This document shows, piece by piece, positions 32,511-42,547 of a stretch of 44,162 bases of DNA. Both the position numbers and the translations under genes were made by a program. Source of the stretch: UBA877 sp034436335 (lineage in GTDB: Bacteria; Chloroflexota; Anaerolineae; Anaerolineales; Villigracilaceae); assembly GCA_034436335.1 (NCBI GenBank), contig DAOTVO010000018.1, positions 1 to 44,162 of the forward strand. The letters run 5' to 3'. Every line of letters starts with the position of its first letter. The stretch's first letter is position 1. The notes beneath the pieces were generated by a model. The model ran no database searches. It was not told where the DNA came from and saw nothing but the letters and a program-made list of their open reading frames with translations.

Positions 32511-33239
32511 ATGCCCGAAACCGTTCAACTTTTCATCACTTGCCTGATTGACTCCTTCTTTCCCCACATCGGCGAGGCGATGGTGAGCGTCCTGAACCGC
32601 GCCGGCGTGCGGGTCGAGTTTCCCGCCGGTCAGACCTGCTGCGGGCAGCCGGCCTTCAACGCCGGCCTGCGCGCCGAGGCGCGGCCCTTAGCCCGCCGCC
32701 TGATCGAAATCTTTGAGCCGACCCGCGGCGAGATCATCGTCCCTTCCGGCTCGTGCGCCCACATGATTCGCCACGGCTACGCCGAACTCTTCCGCGACGA
32801 CCCGCCCTGGCGGGCGCGGGCCGAGGCCCTGGCAGCCCGCGTCCACGAGTTCAGCGAGTACCTGATGGACGTGCGCGGCGTGACCGACCTGGGGGCGCGC
32901 TGGCCCGGACGCCTGACCTATCACCCCTCCTGCCACCTGCTGCGCGGCCTGGGCGTGGACCGTCAGCCGCGCGCCCTGCTGGCCGCCGTCCGCCAGGCCG
33001 AAATCGTCGAACTGCCCGAGCGCGAGGATTGCTGCGGCTTCGGCGGCGTCTTCTCGGTCGAACATCCCGAACTCTCGGCCGAGTTTCTCAAGCGCAAGAT
33101 CGCCAACCTCGAGAAGACCGAAGCCCCCACCCTGGTCGTTGCCGACACGGGCTGTCTCATGCACATCCAGGGCGGGCTGATGCGGCAGGGCAAACCCCAG
33201 CGGGTGGTGCATCTTGCGGAAGTCTTGAACCAGAGATAA
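32511..33239 (+). CDS. lutA: L-lactate oxidation protein LutA-like, (Fe-S)-binding CCG domains
   Basis: The 242-residue protein has two cysteine-rich CCG domains, each binding heterodisulfide-reductase-type Fe-S clusters: QTCCGQPAFN near residue 45 with SGSCAHMI, and REDCCGFGG near 165 with DTGCLMHIQGG. This is LutA (YkgE) of the three-subunit L-lactate dehydrogenase LutABC, a cytosolic iron-sulphur complex that oxidises L-lactate to pyruvate. ATG at 32511 has GGAG seven bases upstream, and TACAAT at 32490 may be its -10. The stop codon lies in the first unit of a 10-bp tandem repeat that also contains the start codon of the next gene. Confidence 0.88.
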   Translation: MPETVQLFITCLIDSFFPHIGEAMVSVLNRAGVRVEFPAGQTCCGQPAFNAGLRAEARPLARRLIEIFEPTRGEIIVPSGSCAHMIRHGYAELFRDDPPWRARAEALAARVHEFSEYLMDVRGVTDLGARWPGRLTYHPSCHLLRGLGVDRQPRALLAAVRQAEIVELPEREDCCGFGGVFSVEHPELSAEFLKRKIANLEKTEAPTLVVADTGCLMHIQGGLMRQGKPQRVVHLAEVLNQR

Positions 33240-33270
33240 CCAGAGATAAACAGAGATAAACAGAGATGAA
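33231..33270. repeat. Four 10-bp tandem repeats bridging lutA stop and lutBC start
   Basis: Units are CAGAGATAAC, CAGAGATAAA, CAGAGATAAA and CAGAGATGAA. The first contains the lutA TAA (33237-33239) and the last contains the lutBC ATG (33266-33268), which arises by an A-to-G change in the repeat unit. Confidence 0.9.
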
Positions 33271-35296
33271 CGTAGATTCTTTTCGAGAGCGAATTCGCCG
33301 CTCGCTGGATGATGCCAATCTGCAAGCCGCGCTAGACGCCAACGCGACGCGCCGCAAAGCCGGGCGGATGGCGGCCTTTGCTGCCCTCCCCGACCACCAG
33401 GAACGTCGCGCCCGCGCCCACGCCGTCAAGGCCGAGGTCATCGCCCACCTGGACGATTCCCTGACGCGCTTTATCGAACGCGTCGAAGCCAACGGTATCC
33501 GCGTCCACCGCGCCGCCAACGCCGAGGAGGCCGTGCGCATCTTCCTGGAAATTGTCGCCGAGGGGGCGCCGACCTCTCCAGCCTTGATCGCCAAATCCAA
33601 ATCCATGCTCTCCGAGGAAGTTGACCTGAATCACGCCTTGGAGGCTGCCGGTCACCGCGTGGTGGAGACCGACCTGGGCGAGTACATCGTCCAACTGCGC
33701 GGCGAACGTCCCAGCCACATCATCACCCCGGCCGTGCACCTGCGCCGCGGCGACGTGGGCCGTCTCTTCGAGCAAAAACTCGGCCTGCCCTACACCGAAG
33801 ACATCCCCACTCTCACCAACGCCGCCCGCCGCCTGCTGCGCGAAGTCTTCCTGACCGCCCAGGTGGGCGTCTCGGGCGTCAACTTCGGCGTCGTCGAGAG
33901 CGGCACGCTGTGCCTCGTCACCAACGAGGGCAACGGGCGTATGGTCACCACCCTGCCGCCGCTGCACATCGCCCTGATGGGCATCGAGCGCCTCGTCCCG
34001 ACCCTGGACGACCTGGCGCTTTTCCTCTCGCTCCTGCCGCGCTCGGCCACCGGCCAGAAACTGAGCGTCTACACCAGTCTGATTCACGCCCCGCTCCCCG
34101 GCCAGACCCGTCACCTGATCCTGCTCGACAACGGCCGCTCGGCCCTGCGCGCCTCGCCGCTGGCCGAGAGTCTGTACTGCATCCGCTGCGGCGCCTGCCT
34201 GAACGCCTGCCCGGTCTTCCGCGAGACGGGCGGCCATGCCTACGGCAGCATTTACCCCGGCCCGATCGGCTCGGTCATCTCGAGCGCGCTGGTGGACCCG
34301 CAGTTCGACTACCTGGCGCAAGCCTCCTCGCTGTGCGGGGCCTGCCGCGAAGCCTGCCCGGTGGACCTTGACCTGCCGGGGATGCTGCTGCGCGTCCGCG
34401 CCGGCCAGACGCCGCAGCCCGGCCGGGAGGGACGCGGCCTGCCCGCCCCGGTCAAAGTGGGGCTGCGCGCCTTCCGTCTCGCCGCCTCGACCCCGCGCCT
34501 GTTCGCCGTTTTCCAGAGTCTGGGCGGCCTCCTCAGCCGCCTCCTCTCCCCCCGCCGCGCCTACCTGCGTCTGCCGGCCTGGACCGGCTGGGGCTACAGC
34601 AAGGACTTCCCGCGCCTGGCCGTTCGCCCCTTCCGAGCGCGCTGGAAACATCTCGAACAAACCGTAGGACAGCCTTTCCGGGCTGTCGAAACCACAAACC
34701 AGCCTCCCCAGTCTGTCGAGGGAGGACAGCCTTTCCAGACTGTCGAATCGGAACATACCCGCCCCGAAGAAATTCAATCGCCTCCCCTGCCTGCCGCGCT
34801 GCCCCCGGCTGACCTCATCGAACGCTTCTGCCGCGAACTGACCGCCCTGGGCGGCGCAGTGGAGCGTCTCTCCGCGACCGACCTGCCCGCCCGTTTGCAG
34901 GCCTTTCTCGCCGAGAGGGGCGCCGCCCAGGCCTTGAGCGACGACCTGGCGGCCGCCTTCCTCGGCGAGGCCGCCGTCTTGCGCCCCGACCCCTCGCTGC
35001 CGGTCGGCGTGACCGGCGCCCTGTGCGCCATCGCCGAGAGCGGCTCGCTCGTCCTGACCAGCGAGCACGCCAACGCCCTGGCCGCCTCGCTCCTGCCGCC
35101 GGTTCATGCCGTGATTCTGCAGGCCTCGCAGATCGTCCCCACCCTGGCCGAGGCGCTGGCGCGGCCCGAAGTGCGCGCCGCCGCGGCGGGGGTCATCGTC
35201 ACCGGCCCCAGCCGCACCGCCGACATCGAGATGACCCTCACCATCGGCGTCCATGGGCCGGGTGAACTGACCGTGTTTCTTGTTGACGATTTCTAG
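33266..35296 (+). CDS. LutB-LutC fusion protein (Fe-S lactate oxidation subunit with two LUD domains)
   Basis: The 676-residue protein combines LutB (about 1-460) and LutC (about 510-676). LutB has an LUD domain with GVSGVNFGVVESGTLCLV, then two 4Fe-4S motifs CIRCGACLNACP (305-316) and CGACREACP (357-365). LutC is a second LUD domain with GVTGALCAIAESGSLVLTS. In Bacillus these are separate proteins; fusion fixes their stoichiometry. A linker of about 50 residues contains sequence encoded by palindromic repeats (GQPFRAVE and GGQPFQTVE, about 468-495). The start ATG lies inside a tandem repeat with only a weak AGAG as ribosome binding site. The promoter of tRNA-Glu overlaps its last codons. Confidence 0.88.
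   Translation: MNVDSFRERIRRSLDDANLQAALDANATRRKAGRMAAFAALPDHQERRARAHAVKAEVIAHLDDSLTRFIERVEANGIRVHRAANAEEAVRIFLEIVAEGAPTSPALIAKSKSMLSEEVDLNHALEAAGHRVVETDLGEYIVQLRGERPSHIITPAVHLRRGDVGRLFEQKLGLPYTEDIPTLTNAARRLLREVFLTAQVGVSGVNFGVVESGTLCLVTNEGNGRMVTTLPPLHIALMGIERLVPTLDDLALFLSLLPRSATGQKLSVYTSLIHAPLPGQTRHLILLDNGRSALRASPLAESLYCIRCGACLNACPVFRETGGHAYGSIYPGPIGSVISSALVDPQFDYLAQASSLCGACREACPVDLDLPGMLLRVRAGQTPQPGREGRGLPAPVKVGLRAFRLAASTPRLFAVFQSLGGLLSRLLSPRRAYLRLPAWTGWGYSKDFPRLAVRPFRARWKHLEQTVGQPFRAVETTNQPPQSVEGGQPFQTVESEHTRPEEIQSPPLPAALPPADLIERFCRELTALGGAVERLSATDLPARLQAFLAERGAAQALSDDLAAAFLGEAAVLRPDPSLPVGVTGALCAIAESGSLVLTSEHANALAASLLPPVHAVILQASQIVPTLAEALARPEVRAAAAGVIVTGPSRTADIEMTLTIGVHGPGELTVFLVDDF
34664..34748. 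repeat. Palindromic repeats inserted in the LutB-LutC linker
   Basis: GTAG is followed by GACAGCC (34668-34674) and GGCTGTC (34681-34687). A second copy has GACAGCC (34725-34731) and ACTGTC (34739-34744). A degenerate third lies between them. They translate in frame as GQPFRAVE, NQPPQSVE and GQPFQTVE. Confidence 0.7.
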
Positions 35297-35311
35297 AACT
35301 GTGATAAAATC
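35284..35311 (+). promoter_or_regulatory. Promoter of tRNA-Glu
   Basis: TTGACG (35284-35289) and TAAAAT (35306-35311) are 16 bases apart. The -35 box lies within the last codons of lutBC. Confidence 0.65.
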
Positions 35312-35331
35312 AGCCCGCTAAAAACGAGCCG

Positions 35332-35403
35332 CCCCCATCGTCTAGCGGCCCAGGACGGGGCCCTCTCAAGGCCCAAACAGCGGTTCGAGTCCGCTTGGGG
35401 GCA
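35332..35403 (+). tRNA. tRNA-Glu (anticodon CTC)
   Basis: Acceptor arms GCCCCCA and TGGGGGC pair. The anticodon stem GGGCC/GGCCC holds loop CTCTCAA with anticodon CTC, reading GAG. The T arm AGCGG/CCGCT holds loop TTCGAGT. The 3' CCA is not encoded. Confidence 0.95.
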
Positions 35404-35410
35404 CAGAAAG

Positions 35411-35431
35411 CGCCTAAAAGGGCGTTTTTTT
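35411..35431 (+). terminator. Terminator of tRNA-Glu
   Basis: CGCC (35411-35414) pairs with GGCG (35421-35424), with A/T pairs extending the stem, and is followed by seven T residues. Confidence 0.8.
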
Positions 35432-35432
35432 G

Positions 35433-35660
35433 TTTTACCAAACCGCTGTGTAGAGTCTCATAACGCGACTTCCAGCCGTAACCAAACGTACCGCCGAGAA
35501 CGCAGAGTTCGCGGAGAAAACGTAACTGCCTGCCCTCAGGGGATGCGGAGACCGTCCACGAACCTTTCCACAGGGGCTCGACAAGCTCGACCTACCAGTT
35601 CAGGGCAAGGTGAGATACCAAACCTCTCTAAATCGTCTCGGAGTTCAAGTTAGGAAAAAC
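35433..35660. other. Gene-free stretch with dispersed word repeats
   Basis: No coding frame is supported. The segment carries degenerate words such as AGAACGCAGAGTTCGCGGAG, a TAACTGCCTGCCCT that matches the ends of the element at 41537-41702, and a doubled GCTCGAC (about 35577-35592). Confidence 0.5.
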
Positions 35661-36788
35661 TCACATCGGCACCGGGCCGAGGGCAAGCGTGTATTCACAT
35701 ACCAAGATCGGGCCAAAAGGCTTGCCGTGGTCGTCTTCTAGACGCCACTCGCTGCGATGACGGCGTCCCCTGCGCGCGGCGCGCAAACGAACGGTGAGAG
35801 ATACGTTCGCGCCGGGCATCACCGGTAGGACATTGACAATTTCATCAAGATGGTAAGTGTGACGTTGAAAAAACCTTGTCGGGGTATTTGAAAAATTGAC
35901 CAACGAAAAATCTCTGTTCCAGGGGACGTTGCCGCTGTTGCGTACTTGCCAAGTAACGGTAAACAGGCTGCCGGGAGGAACGCTGAATAGGTCTATCGAG
36001 GCCTGCATCTCCACTAAGGCCAAATCGGGCACGGCTTGTACAGGCGGGATCCCGGGGAGTTGGATGCCTCGCACCCGGAAGGGGCCTTCGAGGGCGTAAT
36101 TTCCGGCTTGCGCCAGCGCCCGCAATTCGCGCGGTCGGTAGGTGGAATTGCGCAAGGCAGCCCCGCCGACGCGGTCGCCACGGGCTTCAGCTGCTTGGGC
36201 GATCTCGTTCAACCAGGCTTCGCGCTCCTCAAGGAAAACGGCAATCCATTGTTCCTCGGTGATGCCGTTCTGACCAACAACGTTTGCCCCCAATCGCTTG
36301 CTTAGGCGCTCTAACACTTGCACCCAGCCGCCCTGAATGGTAATGTCATAGACGACCGCCAGCGCTAAGGGAGAAGAGAGATTGCACTGCTGCGCCCGGT
36401 CAATCGCCGTCCGGTAAAACTGCTGATCGAAGACGATGTCTTGGGCTTCCACCATGGCCGGTTCGGTTGCAGCCTGAATGAGCAGTTCGCGGAAATGGCT
36501 ATCATGGCGCAAGGTCTGTTCTTTGGCGCGCACGCGCGCCGCGTAGCCTTCTTGCAAGGCTCGACTAACCTCGCTCTGGCTGCGGGCGTAATAGGCTTCT
36601 AAGACCTGCGCCAACGTGCCCGAGGCCAGGGTGGCCTGATGCTTGCCATAACTGATAATCCCAGCATCGTAGTTTTGGTAAGCGGCTGGGTCGCCTTCCG
36701 GCCTGCCGCTCTCAAAGATGCTGGTGATGGCCCAAATGGTATCTCGCCAGCGGTGCGGCTCAAAGAGGCCGTTGTAGAGAGGGGACAT
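35661..36788 (-). CDS. Chitosanase/lysozyme-like hydrolase with a C-terminal NBR1-type Ig-like domain
   Basis: The 375-residue protein starts with a domain resembling GH46 chitosanases: ITSIFESGRP and then NYDAGIISYGKHQATLA give Glu26 and Asp41, spaced like the catalytic Glu and Asp of that family (both are lysozyme-like folds). The helical domain runs to about 225. Residues about 258-370 form an Ig-like domain of the NBR1/FW type, with FTVTWQVRNSGNVPWN, VMPGANVSLTVRLRA and SEWRLEDDHGKPFGPIL. ATG at 36788 has AAAGGAG eight bases upstream. An upstream ATG would add a hydrophobic segment but starts inside the ileS terminator. With the short start there is no signal peptide, so its site of action is unclear. 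Family call is moderate, the Ig domain is firm. Confidence 0.65.
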   Translation of the reverse strand: MSPLYNGLFEPHRWRDTIWAITSIFESGRPEGDPAAYQNYDAGIISYGKHQATLASGTLAQVLEAYYARSQSEVSRALQEGYAARVRAKEQTLRHDSHFRELLIQAATEPAMVEAQDIVFDQQFYRTAIDRAQQCNLSSPLALAVVYDITIQGGWVQVLERLSKRLGANVVGQNGITEEQWIAVFLEEREAWLNEIAQAAEARGDRVGGAALRNSTYRPRELRALAQAGNYALEGPFRVRGIQLPGIPPVQAVPDLALVEMQASIDLFSVPPGSLFTVTWQVRNSGNVPWNRDFSLVNFSNTPTRFFQRHTYHLDEIVNVLPVMPGANVSLTVRLRAARRGRRHRSEWRLEDDHGKPFGPILVCEYTLALGPVPM

Positions 36789-36849
36789 GCTACGCTCCTT
36801 TCTATCTGAACTATAGCATATAAACAGGAGCAGTACAAGCAAAAAACAC

Positions 36850-36883
36850 ACCAGAAGGCGGGAGCGCTGTCCCGCCTTCTGGT
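36850..36883 (-). terminator. Rho-independent terminator of ileS
   Basis: Arms ACCAGAAGGCGGGA (36850-36863) and TCCCGCCTTCTGGT (36870-36883) pair perfectly. On the minus strand they are followed by GTGTTTTTTG, 20 bases after the ileS stop. Confidence 0.92.
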
Positions 36884-36902
36884 GGCTTGGAAAAGATGCG
36901 AA

Positions 36903-40055
<3,153 letters not shown>

Positions 40056-40094
40056 AGAAAGTCTCCAGTCTAAGGGTCGTCAGTCTAGCAGGCA

Positions 40095-40374
40095 AAATCA
40101 AAACGCTCATCCCTTGCAGGGACGAGCGTGATGCCCGCGGTACCACTCTGCTTCCCCCTTGCGGGGGCACTCCATCAGGTACGGCCTTGCGGCGATACCC
40201 TGCCAGGATAACGGTTGGCTTCCGGCTCACTTACTCCCAGTGTTCACTGAACACTGGTTTCTGCTCGCGGCTCCGGGAGGATTTTCGGCTCCGTTGGCTG
40301 GCCCGGCTCGCACCGTTTCCGGGTTCGCTGACAGCGATGGGGAGCCTACTCGTTCCCATCTTCGCCTTTTAGCG
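40095..40374 (-). promoter_or_regulatory. T-box riboswitch controlling ileS
   Basis: The leader on the minus strand has the hallmark T-box sequence AGAGTGGTACCGCGG (around 40136-40150). An intrinsic terminator follows, with arms CGCTCGTCCC and GGGATGAGCG (40104-40128) and a T-tract. Stem I features (GAACGAGTAGG, GGTGCGAGCCGGG) lie at the 5' side, and a perfect stem III (CCAGTGTTC / GAACACTGG) lies between. The likely specifier ATC (40282-40280) in GAAAATCC encodes isoleucine. Uncharged tRNA-Ile should stabilise the antiterminator and allow ileS transcription. Confidence 0.92.
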
Positions 40375-40380
40375 ACTTTA

Positions 40381-40409
40381 ATTATAATCGCAAGAGGGGG
40401 CTAAGGCAA
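40381..40409 (-). promoter_or_regulatory. Promoter of the ileS T-box leader
   Basis: On the minus strand TTGCCT (40409-40404) and TATAAT (40386-40381) are 17 bases apart. The predicted start is about 40374, at the 5' end of stem I. Confidence 0.75.
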
Positions 40410-40700
40410 GGTCACAGATTCTGAGAGTGTATCCGCGCTTGGGGAAATACAAGTCCTTCTGGGAGAAGGTGGCCGCCGGCATCAATAAAGAGGGCAAAGT
40501 CCGTCCGAGTTGCAGAGATCGGCCTCTAGCCGCCAGCAAACCGATGTGCCAGGGCAAGGGAACGTTGCCTTTGAGGGCACATAGAGCCTATGTTGACCGA
40601 AGCCCTGGGCTGGACGCTAGGCCTTGCCCAAAGGGGATGTTGATAAACATGGCAGGGCATTCCACAGAGGATGGAGCGGCACAAACTGCTTTTCTTCCGA
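40410..40700. other. Gene-free stretch with no recognised feature
   Basis: Frames on both strands lack a convincing start, family match or steady codon bias. One short stretch (YKSFWEKVAAGINKEGK on the plus strand) looks protein-like and may be a decayed gene fragment. No known RNA family is recognised, although the segment has several GC-rich complementary pieces. Confidence 0.4.
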
Positions 40701-41327
40701 TCAGGGTAAAAACTGTATCGTCCAGTAATGCTTGTATTGCGAATTGGCCGAATAGGCATATCCGGCGCCCACTTGGGTGTAAGACGGGTTGAGAATGTTG
40801 GCGCGATGCCCCTCGCTATTCATCCACGCTGAAACGGCTTCGCTGGGCGAAGCGTAACCGGCAGCGATATTTTCGGCCACTGGTTGGCCGGAGTGGTAAA
40901 AGACATTATTGGATGCCATGTATTGACTCCAGGCTTGGGCATTGGCCATCAGAGTCCAGTTGATCGTCAGCGCAGACAAGCCTTGAGCAGCCCGTTGAGC
41001 GTTGACCAGCGCAATGACCTGAGCGGCAAAATTCTCCCCTCCCGGCTGAGCGGGCTGAGGGGGAGGCGGCGTTTTGGTCGGCAGCGGCGTATTTGTAGGC
41101 GAAGGGGAAGCGGTAAAAGTGGCTATGGGAGAAGGTGTGAAAGTTTCCGTCAGGGAAGGCGTCAGGGTCGGCGAGGCTGTAAGGGTGAAAGTTGATGTTG
41201 AGGTTGGAGAAGCCGTTGCGGTAGGCCGCAAAAAGGGCAGGCCTGTCTGGGCGCATCCCAGGCTTGCAAGCAAGAGAGTCAATGTGGCCAAAAATACAAC
41301 AAGGATTTTCTTTAGGCTCGCGTTCAT
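40701..41327 (-). CDS. CAP-domain (SCP/PR1-like) lipoprotein
   Basis: The 208-residue protein has a lipobox ASLGC (Cys25) and a Thr/Ser/Pro linker of about 60 residues with many TPT/SPT words. A CAP domain follows (about 98-208): IALVNAQRAAQGLSAL, AQAWSQYMASNNVFYHSG, AENIAAGYASPSEAVSAWM, NSEGHRANILNPSYTQVGAG and HYWTIQFLP. The His and Glu residues of the CAP tetrad are present (His in FYHS, Glu in AENI, His in EGHR). Bacterial CAP proteins are secreted and of mostly unknown activity. The linker suggests it projects from the cell surface. GGGAGAAA precedes the ATG. Confidence 0.9.
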   Translation of the reverse strand: MNASLKKILVVFLATLTLLLASLGCAQTGLPFLRPTATASPTSTSTFTLTASPTLTPSLTETFTPSPIATFTASPSPTNTPLPTKTPPPPQPAQPGGENFAAQVIALVNAQRAAQGLSALTINWTLMANAQAWSQYMASNNVFYHSGQPVAENIAAGYASPSEAVSAWMNSEGHRANILNPSYTQVGAGYAYSANSQYKHYWTIQFLP

Positions 41328-41536
41328 GTTTTTCTCCCATCATCAAGTTTGCGGACGAAGCGTTTACCATTGTGAGGGGAATAGTGGTGTCGTTCCTGCC
41401 TGCAGTTTTGCTCCACAAGACAAGCCATGCCCCTGGTTGTGCTCATCCTGCCTGCTGTCCGACTTTGCTTGGCGGGACGGGCCTTTGCTGATATTTTGTA
41501 GGTGAACACTTGGCAGATTTTAACTTAAAGTGAACA

Positions 41537-41702
41537 TAACTGCCTACCCTGGTCTCGGAAATCATCCGCAGATGTCGCAGATTACGCAAATTGGGAGAAA
41601 ATCGGCGACATCGTACCCCCAGGGTAAATCTGCGCAATCTACGGCTAAAGTTCGCGTCTTTTGCTGCGATTAACAAGTTCGGCCTCATGGGATAGGCAGT
41701 TA
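41537..41702. repeat. 166-bp inverted-repeat element (MITE-like)
   Basis: The ends TAACTGCCTACCC (41537-41549) and GGGATAGGCAGTTA (41689-41702) are inverted copies with one insertion. Inside, ATCCGCAGATGTCGCAGATT and AAATCTGCGCAATCTACGG form a second, imperfect inverted pair. The interior has no open frame. A copy of the end sequence occurs near 35525. Confidence 0.6.
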
Positions 41703-41765
41703 CATTTGAATTAAGGGGCAGCAAACAACCTGTTCCTGTCTTGGGCTTTTCGACCCCAAAGGGAT

Positions 41766-41771
41766 TATAAT
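41766..41771 (+). promoter_or_regulatory. -10 box of phoU
   Basis: TATAAT lies 28 bases before the phoU ATG. The -35 is not clear (TTGGGC at a 19-base spacing). Confidence 0.45.
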
Positions 41772-41798
41772 TGGCAACGAGCATGAAAAGAGGTGTCT

Positions 41799-42470
41799 AT
41801 GAGAAAAAATTTCGAAAGCGAAATTCAACAACTCAAAGATGACTTGCTCCTGCTTGGCAGCATGGTGGAGCAGGCCATTCTCGAAAGCGTGGAAGCCCTC
41901 AAAAAACGCGATATCCAAGCCTCGCGGCGCATTTATGAAACCGATGCCCAGATTAACGCCAAACGCTACGCCATCGAAGAGCAAGTGATGGTGGTCATTG
42001 CCACCCAACAGCCTATGGCACATGACCTGCGCCTGCTGGCCTCCATCCTCGAGGTTGCTGGGGAATTGGAACGCATGGGTGACTACGCCAAAGGCATTGC
42101 CACCGTCAATATCCGCATGGGCGAGCAGCCCCTGCTGAAACCCCTGATTGACATCCCGCGCATGGCGCAAAAAGCCGCCGATATGCTCCACCGTGCCCTG
42201 ACCGCCTTCGTCAACGAAGATGCCCAGGCTGCGCGGACCATTCCCAAAGAAGATGACGATGTGGATGCCCTCTATGAACAGGTCTATCACGAGTTGATGC
42301 TCTTCGTCATCCAGGATGCCAAAGTCATCGAGCGCGCCAACTGGCTGTTATGGGTAGCCCACAACCTCGAACGCGTCGCCGACCGAGTCACCAACATCTG
42401 TGAACGGACGATTTTCGTTGTCACCGGAGAGATCAAAGAGATTGATACGTCGGATGATGAAATAAAATAA
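41799..42470 (+). CDS. phoU: PhoU-type phosphate signalling/uptake regulator
   Basis: The 223-residue all-helical protein has two PhoU repeats with the metal-binding pattern E-D-x3-D variants: ELERMGDYAKGIAT (about 85-98) and NLERVADRVTNICERT (about 189-204). The first helix FESEIQQLKDDLLLLGSMVE fits the family N-terminus. PhoU links the Pst phosphate transporter to the PhoR kinase and represses uptake when phosphate is ample. No pst or pho genes are visible nearby, so its partners are elsewhere. ATG at 41799 with AGAGG upstream is preferred over GTG at 41793. Confidence 0.92.
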   Translation: MRKNFESEIQQLKDDLLLLGSMVEQAILESVEALKKRDIQASRRIYETDAQINAKRYAIEEQVMVVIATQQPMAHDLRLLASILEVAGELERMGDYAKGIATVNIRMGEQPLLKPLIDIPRMAQKAADMLHRALTAFVNEDAQAARTIPKEDDDVDALYEQVYHELMLFVIQDAKVIERANWLLWVAHNLERVADRVTNICERTIFVVTGEIKEIDTSDDEIK

Positions 42471-42547
42471 CCGCTCCACCACAAATCAGCATCCTCATAC
42501 CTGCCAGGTGGAACTTGACGCCGGAACACGAGAGGCTTGCCCACGCG

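Noticed and set aside
36788..36851. Upstream start adding a hydrophobic N-terminus to the chitosanase-like protein
   Set aside because: That start lies in the ileS terminator hairpin and has no ribosome binding site, whereas 36788 has AAAGGAG at good spacing. It is kept only as an alternative.
40410..40700. Possible 6S, RNase P, SRP or tmRNA gene
   Set aside because: None of the conserved core sequences of these RNAs was found on either strand here.
40427..40792. A 121-codon plus-strand frame between the T-box and the CAP-domain gene
   Set aside because: It has no steady codon bias or recognisable family and runs into the antisense of the CAP-domain gene.
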